Below are positions 27,865-37,743 of a stretch of 64,000 nucleotides of DNA, one piece after another. Source of the DNA: Nitrosomonas sp. Nm34 (GTDB taxonomy: Bacteria > Pseudomonadota > Gammaproteobacteria > Burkholderiales > Nitrosomonadaceae). How positions within the stretch are numbered: position 1 is the first letter of the stretch; the number at the start of each line of letters is the position of its first letter. Position numbers and translations under genes: made by a program. The notes under the pieces are model-generated. The model did not search any database. It was not told the origin of the DNA and was given only the letters and a program-made list of their open reading frames with translations. Where the stretch lies: the NCBI RefSeq assembly GCF_900113925.1, contig NZ_FORD01000006.1, positions 62,001 to 126,000 of the forward strand. Reading direction: 5' to 3'.

Positions 27865-28757
27865 ATATTTTTGCTCCCAAAAATTTTGTAGTTAAAGATG
27901 AATTTGAGTTAATCCGATCGGCTACAGACTACTCTCTGGAACGAGACCAAGGTGGCTGGATAAGTGGACAATTTTATCGTTGCAGGTTAACCAGCGCTTT
28001 TCAACCTATTATCGATATGGCTCAAAATAAGACGATAGGGCACACTGCTCATATCCGCTCAGAGTCGGATGGAGAAATTTCACTCTCGCCCTGGCAAGTT
28101 TTTGCTCAAGCGACAAATGACGAGCAACTGGTTCATTTGGATCGCTTATGCCGGGCAGTGCACGCACTCAATTATTTCAATAATAAAGCTGCCAGATCAG
28201 ACGAAAAGTTATTTGTAGGCGTACACCCGCTTCTTCTGGAAACGGTTAAGGTCGATCATGGGCGTGCGTTTGAAGATTTTCTTAATTTGATCGGGGTGAA
28301 AACCTCCCGAGTTACGATTGAAATTCCTCCCACCATCAATCATAACCGGGAGTTACTGCAGAAAGTAATTAACAACTATCACTTACGCGGCTACACCATT
28401 GCAGTTACTTATCATAGTAGTTCGAATAACGCTTGGATGCCAGAGCTAGGTAGCTTATATCCGGAAATCATACGGATCAAAGCATCCTATCTGTTCAATT
28501 ATCGTGTCATCGATGCCATCATTAAAGCTGCTCACCATTTCGGATCGAAAGTTCTGATATGGGATATTGCCACATTTGAGCAGTTAACCACTGCCAAACG
28601 TCTTGGTGCTGACTATTTGCAAGGTCATTTTCTCAGCGAGCCAGTGCGCGCCATTCACACCATTTCACCTCGACTGATCCAAGAAACCCTGAATCCCAAT
28701 TTGACACAAACACCGGAAGAGGCAAGAAAATTTGAATCTAAGAAGGAGTATAAGTGA
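27861..28757 (+). CDS. Degenerate EAL-domain protein 2 in the sulfate operon
   Basis: 298 residues, a paralogue of the preceding protein along its whole length ([57 protein letters not shown]). The EAL catalytic triplet is again missing (HTAHIRS). Its ribosome binding region AACAGGAGTTTTTCCATG is identical to that of the first copy, so the duplication included the leader. Start and stop overlaps (ATGA at 27861, GTGA at 28754) couple it to the first copy and to cysT. Expression with the sulfate permease suggests a regulatory role in sulfate uptake; this is inference. Confidence 0.75.
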   Translation: MNIFAPKNFVVKDEFELIRSATDYSLERDQGGWISGQFYRCRLTSAFQPIIDMAQNKTIGHTAHIRSESDGEISLSPWQVFAQATNDEQLVHLDRLCRAVHALNYFNNKAARSDEKLFVGVHPLLLETVKVDHGRAFEDFLNLIGVKTSRVTIEIPPTINHNRELLQKVINNYHLRGYTIAVTYHSSSNNAWMPELGSLYPEIIRIKASYLFNYRVIDAIIKAAHHFGSKVLIWDIATFEQLTTAKRLGADYLQGHFLSEPVRAIHTISPRLIQETLNPNLTQTPEEARKFESKKEYK

Positions 28758-29587
28758 GTACATTCAAACAGCATAGCGTATTACCCGGGTTTAACCTCGC
28801 GCTGGGTTTTACCCTACTTTATCTCAGTCTGGTCGTACTCATTCCACTCTCGGCGGCATTCATTCGAACTGCCGAACTGAACTGGCCGGAATTCTGGGCG
28901 ACCGTGACGACACCACGTGTGCTAGCCTCGTACCGGCTGACCTTTGGCGCCTCGTTTGCCGCCGCACTCACCAACGCGGTATTCGGGCTGCTGGTAGCCT
29001 GGGTGTTGGTTCGTTATCATTTTCCTGGCAAACGAGTCGTCGATGCGCTGATCGATCTGCCATTTGCTCTGCCGACTGCCGTGGCGGGAATTGCCCTTAC
29101 GGCCCTTTATGCCGGCAACGGTTGGATTGGTCGAGTGCTTGAGCCGCTTGGGATCAAAATTGCCTTTACCCCGCTTGGTGTTTACGTGGCGCTGACTTTC
29201 ATTGGGTTGCCGTTTGTGGTGCGCACAGTACAGCCTGTCCTGGAAGATATCGAAACGGAACTGGAAGAAGCCGCGGCCATGTTGGGTGCCAATCGGCTGC
29301 AGACTTTCTTGCGCATCATTTTCCCGACTATTTTCCCCGCACTGATGACAGGTTTCGCTTTGGCCTTTGCGCGCGCTATTGGAGAGTACGGGTCCGTCAT
29401 ATTCATCGCGGGCAATATGCCGATGATTTCGGAAATCACCCCATTATTGATCATTACCAAGCTGGAGCAGTATGACTATACCGGCGCCACCGCCATTGCG
29501 GTCGTCATGCTGGTGATCTCTTTTATTCTGTTACTCATTATCAACCTGTTGCAATGGTGGAGTCGCCGCCGCAACGCATTAGCATGA
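28754..29587 (+). CDS. cysT: Sulfate ABC transporter permease CysT
   Basis: Inner membrane permease subunit (also called CysU) of 277 residues with six hydrophobic segments. The permease loop [21 protein letters not shown] contacts the CysA ATPase. The motif [17 protein letters not shown] near the end is typical of CysT. The GTG start has AAGGAG upstream and overlaps the TGA of the preceding EAL gene, so production is coupled to it. It works with CysW, CysA and the binding protein to import sulfate at the cost of ATP. Confidence 0.96.
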   Translation: MSTFKQHSVLPGFNLALGFTLLYLSLVVLIPLSAAFIRTAELNWPEFWATVTTPRVLASYRLTFGASFAAALTNAVFGLLVAWVLVRYHFPGKRVVDALIDLPFALPTAVAGIALTALYAGNGWIGRVLEPLGIKIAFTPLGVYVALTFIGLPFVVRTVQPVLEDIETELEEAAAMLGANRLQTFLRIIFPTIFPALMTGFALAFARAIGEYGSVIFIAGNMPMISEITPLLIITKLEQYDYTGATAIAVVMLVISFILLLIINLLQWWSRRRNALA

Positions 29588-29597
29588 GAATTTTGCC

Positions 29598-30479
29598 ATG
29601 ACCACGATCACCATCACTTATCCCAGTAAAGTACAACGAACGGCTCTTACCCAGGAACCGGTATGGGTACGCTGGGGGTTAATTGCGATAGCACTTACGT
29701 TTCTGACAGTATTCCTTTTTGTACCCTTGCTTTTGGTATTCTATGAAGCGCTCAAAAAAGGCGTCGATGTTTATTTTGCTGCGATCACGGACCCGGATGC
29801 AATTGCAGCCATCAAACTGACACTGACTGCGAGTGCCATTGCAGTACCACTTAATCTGGTATTTGGTATCGCGGCGGCCTGGGCGATCGCCAAATTTGAA
29901 TTCCGTGGCAAGCACATCCTGATCACGCTGATTGATCTCCCCTTCTCAGTCTCGCCCGTGATTGCCGGTCTAATCTATGTTCTGGTTTTCGGTTTACAGG
30001 GATGGTTAGGGCCATGGTTAGCCGAGCACGATCTCAAAATCATCTTTGCAGTACCCGGCATCGTCCTGGCGACGATTTTTGTGACCGTCCCATTTATTGC
30101 GCGTGAATTAATTCCACTCATGCAGGCACAGGGAACCGAAGAGGAAGAAGCAGCTGTGGCATTGGGGGCGAGTGGCTGGCAGACCTTCTGGCGCATTACC
30201 CTCCCCAACATCAAGTGGGGTTTGTTATATGGCATTATTCTGTGCAATGCACGCGCCATGGGCGAATTTGGCGCTGTCTCCGTGGTGTCGGGGCATATAC
30301 GCGGCAGCACTAATACCTTACCGCTGCACGTTGAGATTCTCTATAACGAATACAGCTATGCCGCCTCCTTTGCAGTCGCATCTCTGCTCGCATTGCTGGC
30401 CCTGATCACACTTATCATCAAAACTTTCTTAGAGGCAAAAGTAGCTCATCAAAAAGGAGAATTAAATCATGAGCATTGA
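29598..30479 (+). CDS. cysW: Sulfate ABC transporter permease CysW
   Basis: Second permease subunit, 293 residues and six hydrophobic segments. The loop [20 protein letters not shown] touches CysA, and [20 protein letters not shown] is the CysW signature. It starts 10 bases after cysT, and its end overlaps cysA by 11 bases, so stoichiometric coupled translation is expected. The ribosome binding site is weak, in keeping with coupling to cysT. Confidence 0.96.
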   Translation: MTTITITYPSKVQRTALTQEPVWVRWGLIAIALTFLTVFLFVPLLLVFYEALKKGVDVYFAAITDPDAIAAIKLTLTASAIAVPLNLVFGIAAAWAIAKFEFRGKHILITLIDLPFSVSPVIAGLIYVLVFGLQGWLGPWLAEHDLKIIFAVPGIVLATIFVTVPFIARELIPLMQAQGTEEEEAAVALGASGWQTFWRITLPNIKWGLLYGIILCNARAMGEFGAVSVVSGHIRGSTNTLPLHVEILYNEYSYAASFAVASLLALLALITLIIKTFLEAKVAHQKGELNHEH

Positions 30480-31542
30480 AATACGTCATCTCTCCAAGCA
30501 ATTCGGCTCATTTGCTGCATTGCGCGACATCAACCTGAACATTCATTCAGGCGAGCTCCTTGCGCTGCTGGGGCCTTCAGGATCTGGCAAAACGACATTA
30601 CTACGCGTCATTGCCGGGCTGGAAACAGCCGATTCAGGTCAAGTACTGTTTAATAATGAAGACGCCACCAGTCAACCTATTCAAGAACGGCAGGTGGGTT
30701 TTGTTTTCCAGCATTATGCGCTGTTCCGTAACATGACGATTTTTGAAAATGTCGCGTTTGGATTACGTGTTCGCCCCAGACAGAATCGTTTGAGAGTTCA
30801 GGAAATTCATGAACGCGTCACCAACCTGCTGAAACTGGTGCAACTCGACTGGCTGGCAGATCGTTATCCCCACCAACTCTCCGGCGGGCAACGTCAACGC
30901 ATTGCTTTGGCACGCGCTTTGGCGGTAGAACCCAAAGTATTACTGCTGGATGAACCATTCGGCGCGCTGGATGCCAAAGTGCGCAAAGAATTGCGTACCT
31001 GGTTAAGAAGATTGCATGATGAGATGCATATTACCAGCATTTTTGTCACCCATGACCAAGAAGAAGCGCTGGAAGTCTCCGATCGCGTTGTGGTCATGAA
31101 CGAAGGATGCATTGAGCAGATTGGCACACCTGATGAAGTCTATGAGCGTCCAGCCAATCCGTTTGTGTATGAATTTCTAGGACACGTGAACCTGTTCCAT
31201 GGCCGCATACATCAGGGCCGTGCCTGGATAGGTGATGTGGAAATCGATGCGCCTGAACACGCCGAGGCCGAAGATCTGGCTGCGGTTGCCTACGTACGGC
31301 CACACGATATTGAAGTTGACCGCGTCATGAATGGAGAATCGGCATTGCCAGCACAGGTTGTTCATATTCTCTCGGTAGGTCCGGTCGTCAAACTAGAATT
31401 GGTGCAAAAAGGTAACCAAAACAAGAATCTCATTCAAGTTGAAATCAGCAAGGAGAGATTCCGCGACTTGCAGTTAGTCAAGGGGGACCAGGTTTTTATT
31501 AAACCACGCCGTCTTGATTTGTTCCCCCATCAACTGCATTAA
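30469..31542 (+). CDS. cysA: Sulfate ABC transporter ATPase CysA
   Basis: ATPase of 357 residues. Walker A is GPSGSGKTT, the signature is [15 protein letters not shown], Walker B is [12 protein letters not shown], and the switch His is in [13 protein letters not shown]-terminal TOBE-like region (about 240-350) holds [13 protein letters not shown], characteristic of CysA. AAGGAG at about 30454 lies within the end of cysW. It powers sulfate or thiosulfate import. Confidence 0.96.
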   Translation: MSIEIRHLSKQFGSFAALRDINLNIHSGELLALLGPSGSGKTTLLRVIAGLETADSGQVLFNNEDATSQPIQERQVGFVFQHYALFRNMTIFENVAFGLRVRPRQNRLRVQEIHERVTNLLKLVQLDWLADRYPHQLSGGQRQRIALARALAVEPKVLLLDEPFGALDAKVRKELRTWLRRLHDEMHITSIFVTHDQEEALEVSDRVVVMNEGCIEQIGTPDEVYERPANPFVYEFLGHVNLFHGRIHQGRAWIGDVEIDAPEHAEAEDLAAVAYVRPHDIEVDRVMNGESALPAQVVHILSVGPVVKLELVQKGNQNKNLIQVEISKERFRDLQLVKGDQVFIKPRRLDLFPHQLH

Positions 31543-31578
31543 TATAGCGCAATTCGATATTAACAAAGGATTTAACCA

Positions 31579-32514
31579 TTGAATTTCCAGCAACTTCGTA
31601 TCATAAGTGAAACTGTTCGCCAGCATTACAATCTGACGGAAGTCGCCAATGCCTTATTCACCTCACAATCCGGGGTCAGCAAGCATATTAAGGATTTGGA
31701 AGATGAATTAGGTATTGAATTATTTATTCGCAAAGGCAAGCGATTGATTGGATTAACTGAGCCCGGTAAAGAACTGATCAAGATCGTTGAGCGTATCCTG
31801 CTGGATACGAGAAATATCAAACGCTTGGCTGAGCAGTTCAGCCAGCACGACCAAGGTCAGCTAACGATCGCTACGACCCACACCCAGGCACAATATGCCT
31901 TACCTCCCATGGTGCGGCAGTTCAAGCAAGCATTTCCCAAGGTGCACCTGGTGCTGCACCAATCCAGTCCAAGCGAAATCGTATCCATGTTGCTTGATGG
32001 CCAGGCAGATATTGGTATCGCAACGGAAGCATTGGAAAACACAGCCGATTTAATCTCTTTTCCCTACTATACATGGCACCATGCCATTATCGTACCTGCA
32101 GGACATCCGCTGCAGTCGGTCGCTCCCCTTACGCTCGAAGCCATTGTAGAATTTCCGATTATTACCTATCACCACGGATTTACCGGGCGCTCAAGGATCG
32201 ATAAAACATTCGCTCAGGCAGGGCTAGCGCCTGATTTTGCCATGTCTGCTTTGGATGCCGACGTGATTAAAACCTATGTCGCACTAGGACTGGGTATTGG
32301 CATTATTGCATCGGGAGCGTTTGTGCCAGAGCGAGATTCCATGCTGGTCAAATTGGATGCCTCCCACTTATTTGAACAGAATACCACTTACATTTCGATT
32401 CGCCAGAACCGTTATCTACGCGATTTTGCCTATTATTTTATAGAGCTTTGCATTCCTACGCTCAGGGAATCCAGTGAATCTCCTCTCGTTTGGTTGAGAT
32501 CAGAAATACCCTAA
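31579..32514 (+). CDS. cysB: LysR-type regulator CysB
   Basis: 311 residues. The N-terminal helix-turn-helix is MNFQQLRIISETVRQHYNLT plus ALFTSQSGVSKHIKDLEDELG, which is the CysB/Cbl signature rather than a general LysR one. The effector domain follows from about residue 90 (TIATTHTQAQYALPPMV). The start is TTG with AAAGGA upstream. CysB activates sulfate assimilation when N-acetylserine is present and sulfide is low, so it likely controls the upstream operon. It is co-directional, 36 bases after cysA. Cbl is the alternative name if a second CysB exists elsewhere. Confidence 0.93.
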   Translation: MNFQQLRIISETVRQHYNLTEVANALFTSQSGVSKHIKDLEDELGIELFIRKGKRLIGLTEPGKELIKIVERILLDTRNIKRLAEQFSQHDQGQLTIATTHTQAQYALPPMVRQFKQAFPKVHLVLHQSSPSEIVSMLLDGQADIGIATEALENTADLISFPYYTWHHAIIVPAGHPLQSVAPLTLEAIVEFPIITYHHGFTGRSRIDKTFAQAGLAPDFAMSALDADVIKTYVALGLGIGIIASGAFVPERDSMLVKLDASHLFEQNTTYISIRQNRYLRDFAYYFIELCIPTLRESSESPLVWLRSEIP

Positions 32515-32546
32515 ACCGCAGCGAATAATAAATTTTAGCAAGTCCT

Positions 32547-32656
32547 TATTCCATTTCCCAATCAAAACTGACTTTGTCGGCTTGCTTCCCCTTGCGGTAT
32601 TATTGATACTGTCTGCGGCTCGCCTTCGCGTCATTTTTGATTGGGAAATAGAATTA
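32547..32656. repeat. MITE-like palindromic repeat, copy B
   Basis: 110 bases with inverted ends: TATTCCATTTCCCAATCAAA on the left and, reversed, TAATTCTATTTCCCAATC on the right. It shares its interior with the copy at 8974-9078. It lies 32 bases after the cysB stop and directly against a decayed transposase (32660-32870). The stem may also act as a terminator for the sulfate operon. Confidence 0.75.
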
Positions 32657-32659
32657 CTG

Positions 32660-32870
32660 GAGATCAAGCATTGAATCATTTATAAATGAAATTCCAGCAT
32701 CTGAACGCTTCAGGTAAGTCTCGCCACGGGCAACCAATCATCCATATCCGGTATAACACGCCTCCTACCGTCATGCGCAGATTGCGCTTGTCATACATCA
32801 CTTCATGAAGCAAAATTTTCTCTAGCTTCGGCCAGAACTCCTCTTTGAGGATCAATCAGAGCATGGCAAA
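32660..32870 (-). pseudogene. IS5-family transposase fragment
   Basis: Minus-strand translation gives FWPKLEKILL, then RNLRMTVGGVLYRI and GCPWRDLPEAFRCWNFIYK. This is the N-terminal region of an IS5-type transposase. Two in-frame TGA codons stand where Arg and Trp are expected (K*FNA*S). The rest of the gene is absent; the MITE-like repeat abuts it. No intact ends are seen. Confidence 0.7.
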
Positions 32871-32974
32871 CTCGTTTTAATGGATATAAGCTTCTCAATA
32901 TTACAAGTTTGCTTCTATTTATGAAATACTTATCTCAAAATGTCAACCAACTTTAATTAGATCAGGATATTTGG

Positions 32975-34777
32975 TTATTTTCCCATTGTCCTAATAAAGT
33001 ATCTATCTACCGTATGAAGATAGATAATGATCGGTATAGCAAATACCCAAGGAAAAATAAGACGAGTAAATAAACCAGTAATGAACTTCATTGGACTCTT
33101 CAATATTTTATAGAAGATAGTAATCCATTTACCCGTTCCTTTGAGAAGTAGATCAGCAATTTTTGATAGAACAACTACGACTAAAAACAAATAAAGAGCG
33201 GGTGCCACATCAAACATGAATTGTTGGAAGCTTTTTGGGTCACTTATAATCTTCCATATATTGATATCTAACATGCTCTCTAGAAAATAGTGAACAAGAA
33301 AGAAGATGAGAACAAGGCTTAGCATAACAGGCAAACTTACTAATATTAAACCCAATGACTGCATCATACCTGTCGTTCCCTTGATGACGTACATTAGCGG
33401 TTTGAAAATTCTATAGCGGCCTTGCTCCAACTGATTCAGTATTTCAGGATCACCTGCTTTTAGCATAGGTTGATACTGACTGAATTGCCAGTTTGCTTGA
33501 AGAGGTTGAGCGGATACATACGGTTTCAATTTTAACAGCTCTGGTTTTGACATTTGATAACCGTCCGCTTCCAGACATCCAGCCTCCACATCGGTGAAAG
33601 AATCCAGATCTGTACGGATTTTTGACAATGCATGTTGCGCTTCCTCCGAAACATCAAATTGGGAGGTTAAAGAATCAGCCTCTATCTCTATTTTGTCGCT
33701 GGGCGCCCAATCGATCTTTCTGGCAGATAACCCACGCGTTAAATGGAAATAAGCAACGCGTTTACCTCGGGTTTTTATTAGATTGTTGACTACCTCCTCT
33801 CGCACTCGCCTCAACAAAATGGAGGTAGTCAAGGAAAGTATCGGTAACAGATCGGTTCGAGGTTTATTAATCGCCTCAATTTGGCCAGATGCATCGCTGA
33901 GGATAAAATCAGAACATACGCAATCAGGATCGAGCAAACTTGCCACTCCCTGATTGTCATAAACTCCACCGTCAACAAGTTGTACTCTACGATCTTTATA
34001 TAAATTAGAAATGGCCATAGGTGGAAATAGGCCTGGCACACCCGCCGAAGCAGCCACTGCATTTCCTAATAGAAAGTAAGGTTTCCTTCCAGTGGAGGCT
34101 TCATCAATCTCATCATAGTTCATACGTCGATATCGATCCTTTTTATCAATATCACGGAAAGTTAAATCTCGTGGAGGCACTTCACCCATACTCATGGCGG
34201 TAAAGTACCAATTGTGACCGGAATTCAGACTGGTTGCATTGATCATCAATACAGGCACTTTGTGTTTACGCCTAGGATTACCGTTTACATCATCCCACGG
34301 ATGGAAGGGCTGTTTTACTCCCTTTGGCTGAATTAATAAATCACTCATCCGTATGCGGCGATTATCTACGTTTATCAATGGTCGGTAAATGTAGTATTCG
34401 TACAACTCACCTATAGTATCTGAGCGGGAATAATTGGGCATACTCATGCGCATATTCTTGAGTGGATTAGCAAAAGTCCGCATACGCAAATTTTTTTGTA
34501 TCGCGCTTAGGAAATGCTTTTCCAATTTTTGCACTATTTCAATATAATCCGAATCAGTAATCTCATGGTCAGTTTTGGATTCCAGCAAGTTTTTCAGTAA
34601 TAGATAATAAGCTGCCCCTACTATTGAACCACCCGATACCGTTGAAAGGGATTCAACGTGCTTCAGCATCCCGAGCTCTGACATTCTCGCAAGAACGCCG
34701 ATATGATAGAATGATGCTCTAAATCCTCCTCCCGATAAAGCTAATCCCAAGCGTTGATTACTTTCTATAGCTTTCAT
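32975..34777 (-). CDS. Patatin-like phospholipase with C-terminal membrane helices
   Basis: 600 residues from the second of two adjacent ATGs, which has the better distance to GGGAGG. It shows LALSGGGFRASFYHIG (oxyanion loop), STVSGGSIVG (nucleophile Ser) and LVDGGVYDNQGV (catalytic Asp). Three or four hydrophobic segments follow after residue 440, so the enzyme should be tied to the inner membrane. It releases fatty acids from phospholipids if active. It closely matches the catalytic part of the gene at 13220-14974, but lacks the TPR N-terminus. It ends a minus-strand run with four upstream genes, including catalase-like and DyP-like haem proteins, after a 207-base gap. Confidence 0.85.
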   Translation of the reverse strand: MKAIESNQRLGLALSGGGFRASFYHIGVLARMSELGMLKHVESLSTVSGGSIVGAAYYLLLKNLLESKTDHEITDSDYIEIVQKLEKHFLSAIQKNLRMRTFANPLKNMRMSMPNYSRSDTIGELYEYYIYRPLINVDNRRIRMSDLLIQPKGVKQPFHPWDDVNGNPRRKHKVPVLMINATSLNSGHNWYFTAMSMGEVPPRDLTFRDIDKKDRYRRMNYDEIDEASTGRKPYFLLGNAVAASAGVPGLFPPMAISNLYKDRRVQLVDGGVYDNQGVASLLDPDCVCSDFILSDASGQIEAINKPRTDLLPILSLTTSILLRRVREEVVNNLIKTRGKRVAYFHLTRGLSARKIDWAPSDKIEIEADSLTSQFDVSEEAQHALSKIRTDLDSFTDVEAGCLEADGYQMSKPELLKLKPYVSAQPLQANWQFSQYQPMLKAGDPEILNQLEQGRYRIFKPLMYVIKGTTGMMQSLGLILVSLPVMLSLVLIFFLVHYFLESMLDINIWKIISDPKSFQQFMFDVAPALYLFLVVVVLSKIADLLLKGTGKWITIFYKILKSPMKFITGLFTRLIFPWVFAIPIIIYLHTVDRYFIRTMGK

Positions 34778-34987
34778 CATTTCCTCCCTTTAGTGAGAAT
34801 TTCACTAAAATATATATTTTCTAGATACTTTAGATACCTAATAATTTTTGGAAATGGCTTAGATTAGATTGATATAATCAAAATCAATCCTATCATTCCA
34901 CAAGCTTTATACAAACTACTTGCAAGTTTCTTTCAATAAAGAAGAGCTCAGATAAGAGCCTAATCGACCCTTAAGGCATAGAAAATG

Positions 34988-36199
34988 CTAATCGAATTTC
35001 TCATCCCCGGTAGGTTCTAGATGAGTAGTCTCATTCATTTCTTGGCGGAATTTGGATAACTCATAATACATTCTAAAGCGAGCTCGATTTATATTGCCTA
35101 ATGGCCGATGTTCAGGAAGGCAATGCCAAGGATTCATTTTCAATCGTTTACCAAACTCAAACTGCGCATCCGAATCAAACTTTTGTTTCGGAATATGAAT
35201 GGTGGCAGCGGGGATAAACGGAGAAAGCTTTTCAGGCCAGCGTACTGAGCTATCTTCAATAGGCATTAAATGAGGATCCGTTTGTATTTGAATCATAAGA
35301 TCAAATTCAATATCTTTCTCATTCAGCGTCTTGATCATATTCTCCCGCAGATAATTGAATGGCGGTGTGCCAAAAGGCAGGCCAGGAATCTGTCTTTCCA
35401 CGTCTTTTGTTTGTGGTACAAATGAATACATCATTGCCTGCCCTTCACCTAACAGATAAGGTGTGCAACTCCAGTAGCGCTGTCCCAATGGATTATACTG
35501 AGTAGCAGTCCACAGACTTTGCATGAAGAAGTCAAGCAAATGGGAGTCTTTAGGATTGAGGAAATAATAAAGCGTCATATCCACCAGACTCCAGTATTGG
35601 AGTTTGGCGTTTTCGCGCGTATTGGGGGTAACAAACGTCGCGCCCCCGCTGGTGGCGATAAAGTCTTGCGTAAATTTTTCTTCACTCATGAGTTTTTCAC
35701 CTGGGACACCCATGAGTTTCACCGCCATACTCAGAAAGCCGACATCGTTAATATCAGCAGGCACATTCGGCCCCGGTCCGGAATAGCGGACATAGGCTGG
35801 ATAACTGCATGGATTAGCAAAAATACCTTTACGGCAATGTTCTGGCAGATCATCACGTATGGTTACCGTAGCATGCACAATACCATGTGTTTTGGTATTA
35901 CCACCTCGCTCATACCCTCCTGGCTTGAAGCGTCCACGCATCTGATCCATCATGAGGTCGATAATTTTATTGAGACTTTCTTCTTCATCAGGATCAAATC
36001 TTTCCTCAGCCAATTTAAGATTAAGATCCTTGTTCTTGCGCCGCCGATTAATCAAAAACTGGATAAATCTTGAGCCTGGTTCGCGGAAAAGGTAATCCCA
36101 CTGCGGCCGAAACCAAGGTTCTAACCGGCGTTCAATACGCAGCAGCAGAATCAGGAAATTGTGAATAGCTTTCAGTATTCGACCCTTGATTGTCCTCAT
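34988..36199 (-). CDS. Catalase-like haem protein
   Basis: 403 residues, smaller than true catalases. The distal region has GGNTKTHGIVHATVTI, and the surrounding motifs PAYVRYSGPGPNVPADINDV and GVPGEKL match the catalase-like superfamily. The proximal Tyr lies in the RxxxY motif RARFRMYYELSKFRQ, preceded by NPWHCLPEHRPLGNINR. Relatives include small catalase-related peroxidases and the allene oxide synthase/hydroperoxide lyase catalase-like enzymes, so a fatty acid hydroperoxide substrate is possible. Its ATG overlaps the stop of the DyP-like gene by four bases. No signal peptide; a hydrophobic N-terminal stretch may bind membrane. Confidence 0.8.
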   Translation of the reverse strand: MRTIKGRILKAIHNFLILLLRIERRLEPWFRPQWDYLFREPGSRFIQFLINRRRKNKDLNLKLAEERFDPDEEESLNKIIDLMMDQMRGRFKPGGYERGGNTKTHGIVHATVTIRDDLPEHCRKGIFANPCSYPAYVRYSGPGPNVPADINDVGFLSMAVKLMGVPGEKLMSEEKFTQDFIATSGGATFVTPNTRENAKLQYWSLVDMTLYYFLNPKDSHLLDFFMQSLWTATQYNPLGQRYWSCTPYLLGEGQAMMYSFVPQTKDVERQIPGLPFGTPPFNYLRENMIKTLNEKDIEFDLMIQIQTDPHLMPIEDSSVRWPEKLSPFIPAATIHIPKQKFDSDAQFEFGKRLKMNPWHCLPEHRPLGNINRARFRMYYELSKFRQEMNETTHLEPTGDEKFD

Positions 36200-37734
36200 G
36201 ATGAACTATTACCTCCGTTAGCAGGTAAGGCTGAAATGTACTTTAATGCACGCAACCCAGGCATAAAAAAATATCCACCACCATGAACAGCAACAAACTG
36301 CGGCAAATGGCAGGTTTTCCGCATCGGCCCGGATGGATCAGGACGATTAAAATGATCGGTACCTTCCCCACTCATTAGCGGCTCACGGTTCCCGAGCAAG
36401 GGATCGGGTTCCTCATGCAGCCCATTAAATTTACTATTTGCAATCCAGGCATTCTGGACAAATTCAAACTGCCGCGATATGTTGGCTACCAGGCAGATAA
36501 ACTGGAGGCCATGTTTGGCAGCAGGAATATCCGGTTTGATCGCCTCTTCCGGCGCAAGCACATTACCGTAGCTGCGACCGCGTCGTAACAAACGATGGAA
36601 ACGGGAGGAAGCAACCAGATCTTCTTCGGGTTTTTGCCCAAACCCCAGGATTTTAGCCAACCGGCGGATAAAGCCGATGATACCCACATCCGTTATATTA
36701 CCTGGCAAGTCGCTTGTACGAGGGTTAGCCCTGCGAACATGGGCACTGATCGGACAATGATTTCCTTTGGCATCTAAGTCATAAGTAAAATGATTACCAT
36801 GATCTTTGCGTAAAATGCCTGGAATGTGTTCCGCAATTAATGGTGTACCATTACGCTCTCTCCCCACCATCGAAGCAGCAAGTTGTTCGCGTTTTTTCGG
36901 CTTGGAATCCGATGCCTTATCGAGAAATTGCCAAAAACCGGGAACATCCTGACTCAACTCTCGCAGCACTAAATATGTGCCATTACGCGCAAAGTCCTTC
37001 AGCGTGAGATCATCTTCAGCATCTGGCAGATCGGTTGCAAGGTGGTCTTTTTTGGGATCAACGAGTGGTCGCGCAGTGTACTGCCCATATTCATTTGGGT
37101 AGCCAAGCACCATCTCTCCCACAGCCAATAAATTAGAGTAACGATCACGTTCATGTGGGTCTGTGCTTTGCCGATAAGTCCAGTCAATCGTGGGCTGACT
37201 GATACTATCATCGAATCCGAAAGGTTCAAATCGCCCTGAATCTGAAGTAGGTAATTGTCTCAGTAGCTGAAATGCTTGTGAAAAACGTTCATCTTCAACA
37301 GTTTTTCGCCAAGCTTCGAGCTTTCCTTTTTTGGCATAAAGCAGCAATAAGATATGCGGCATCGTTGTTACCGAATCATTCCCCCACTCCCAGCGTTCAG
37401 GCGTATTACGACCAATATCACCTAGTCGTCGAGAACAATTTTCATTTCTGGTCATGCCATAAATGAATTCATCAGAGAAATCGCTTATAATTGATTCACC
37501 TATTCCCAATATACGTAAACCGTGCACAGAAAAAGCAATCTGCAGCGCCGTATCAGGCGGAGAATCCATCGTAACAGCATTACTGATGGGTGCCGTCTTC
37601 AACCATTGCTTAGCTGCCTCAACATTTGCAATATTCAGCAACATGAAACAGCTATCGGTTAATTTTCCATATCCAAAGCGCAACAACCCCTGCAGATCAT
37701 CGAATTCAAAATCGTTTGATTTTTTCATTTCCAT
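36196..37734 (-). CDS. DyP-type haem peroxidase
   Basis: About 510 residues; the second ATG (37728) has the better spacing to GGGAG. DyP features are GRFEPFGFDDSISQPTID (the distal Asp motif, with Ser where Gly is usual), CPISAHVRRANPR (proximal His), RFHRLLRRGRSYG (Arg) and GLQFICLVANISRQFEFVQN near the end. No Tat signal, so cytoplasmic. DyP enzymes oxidise a broad range of organic substrates with peroxide. It is translated in tight association with the catalase-like gene (overlap) and lies 9 bases after the upstream membrane protein. Confidence 0.88.
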   Translation of the reverse strand: MEMKKSNDFEFDDLQGLLRFGYGKLTDSCFMLLNIANVEAAKQWLKTAPISNAVTMDSPPDTALQIAFSVHGLRILGIGESIISDFSDEFIYGMTRNENCSRRLGDIGRNTPERWEWGNDSVTTMPHILLLLYAKKGKLEAWRKTVEDERFSQAFQLLRQLPTSDSGRFEPFGFDDSISQPTIDWTYRQSTDPHERDRYSNLLAVGEMVLGYPNEYGQYTARPLVDPKKDHLATDLPDAEDDLTLKDFARNGTYLVLRELSQDVPGFWQFLDKASDSKPKKREQLAASMVGRERNGTPLIAEHIPGILRKDHGNHFTYDLDAKGNHCPISAHVRRANPRTSDLPGNITDVGIIGFIRRLAKILGFGQKPEEDLVASSRFHRLLRRGRSYGNVLAPEEAIKPDIPAAKHGLQFICLVANISRQFEFVQNAWIANSKFNGLHEEPDPLLGNREPLMSGEGTDHFNRPDPSGPMRKTCHLPQFVAVHGGGYFFMPGLRALKYISALPANGGNSSS

Positions 37735-37743
37735 ACTCCCAGT

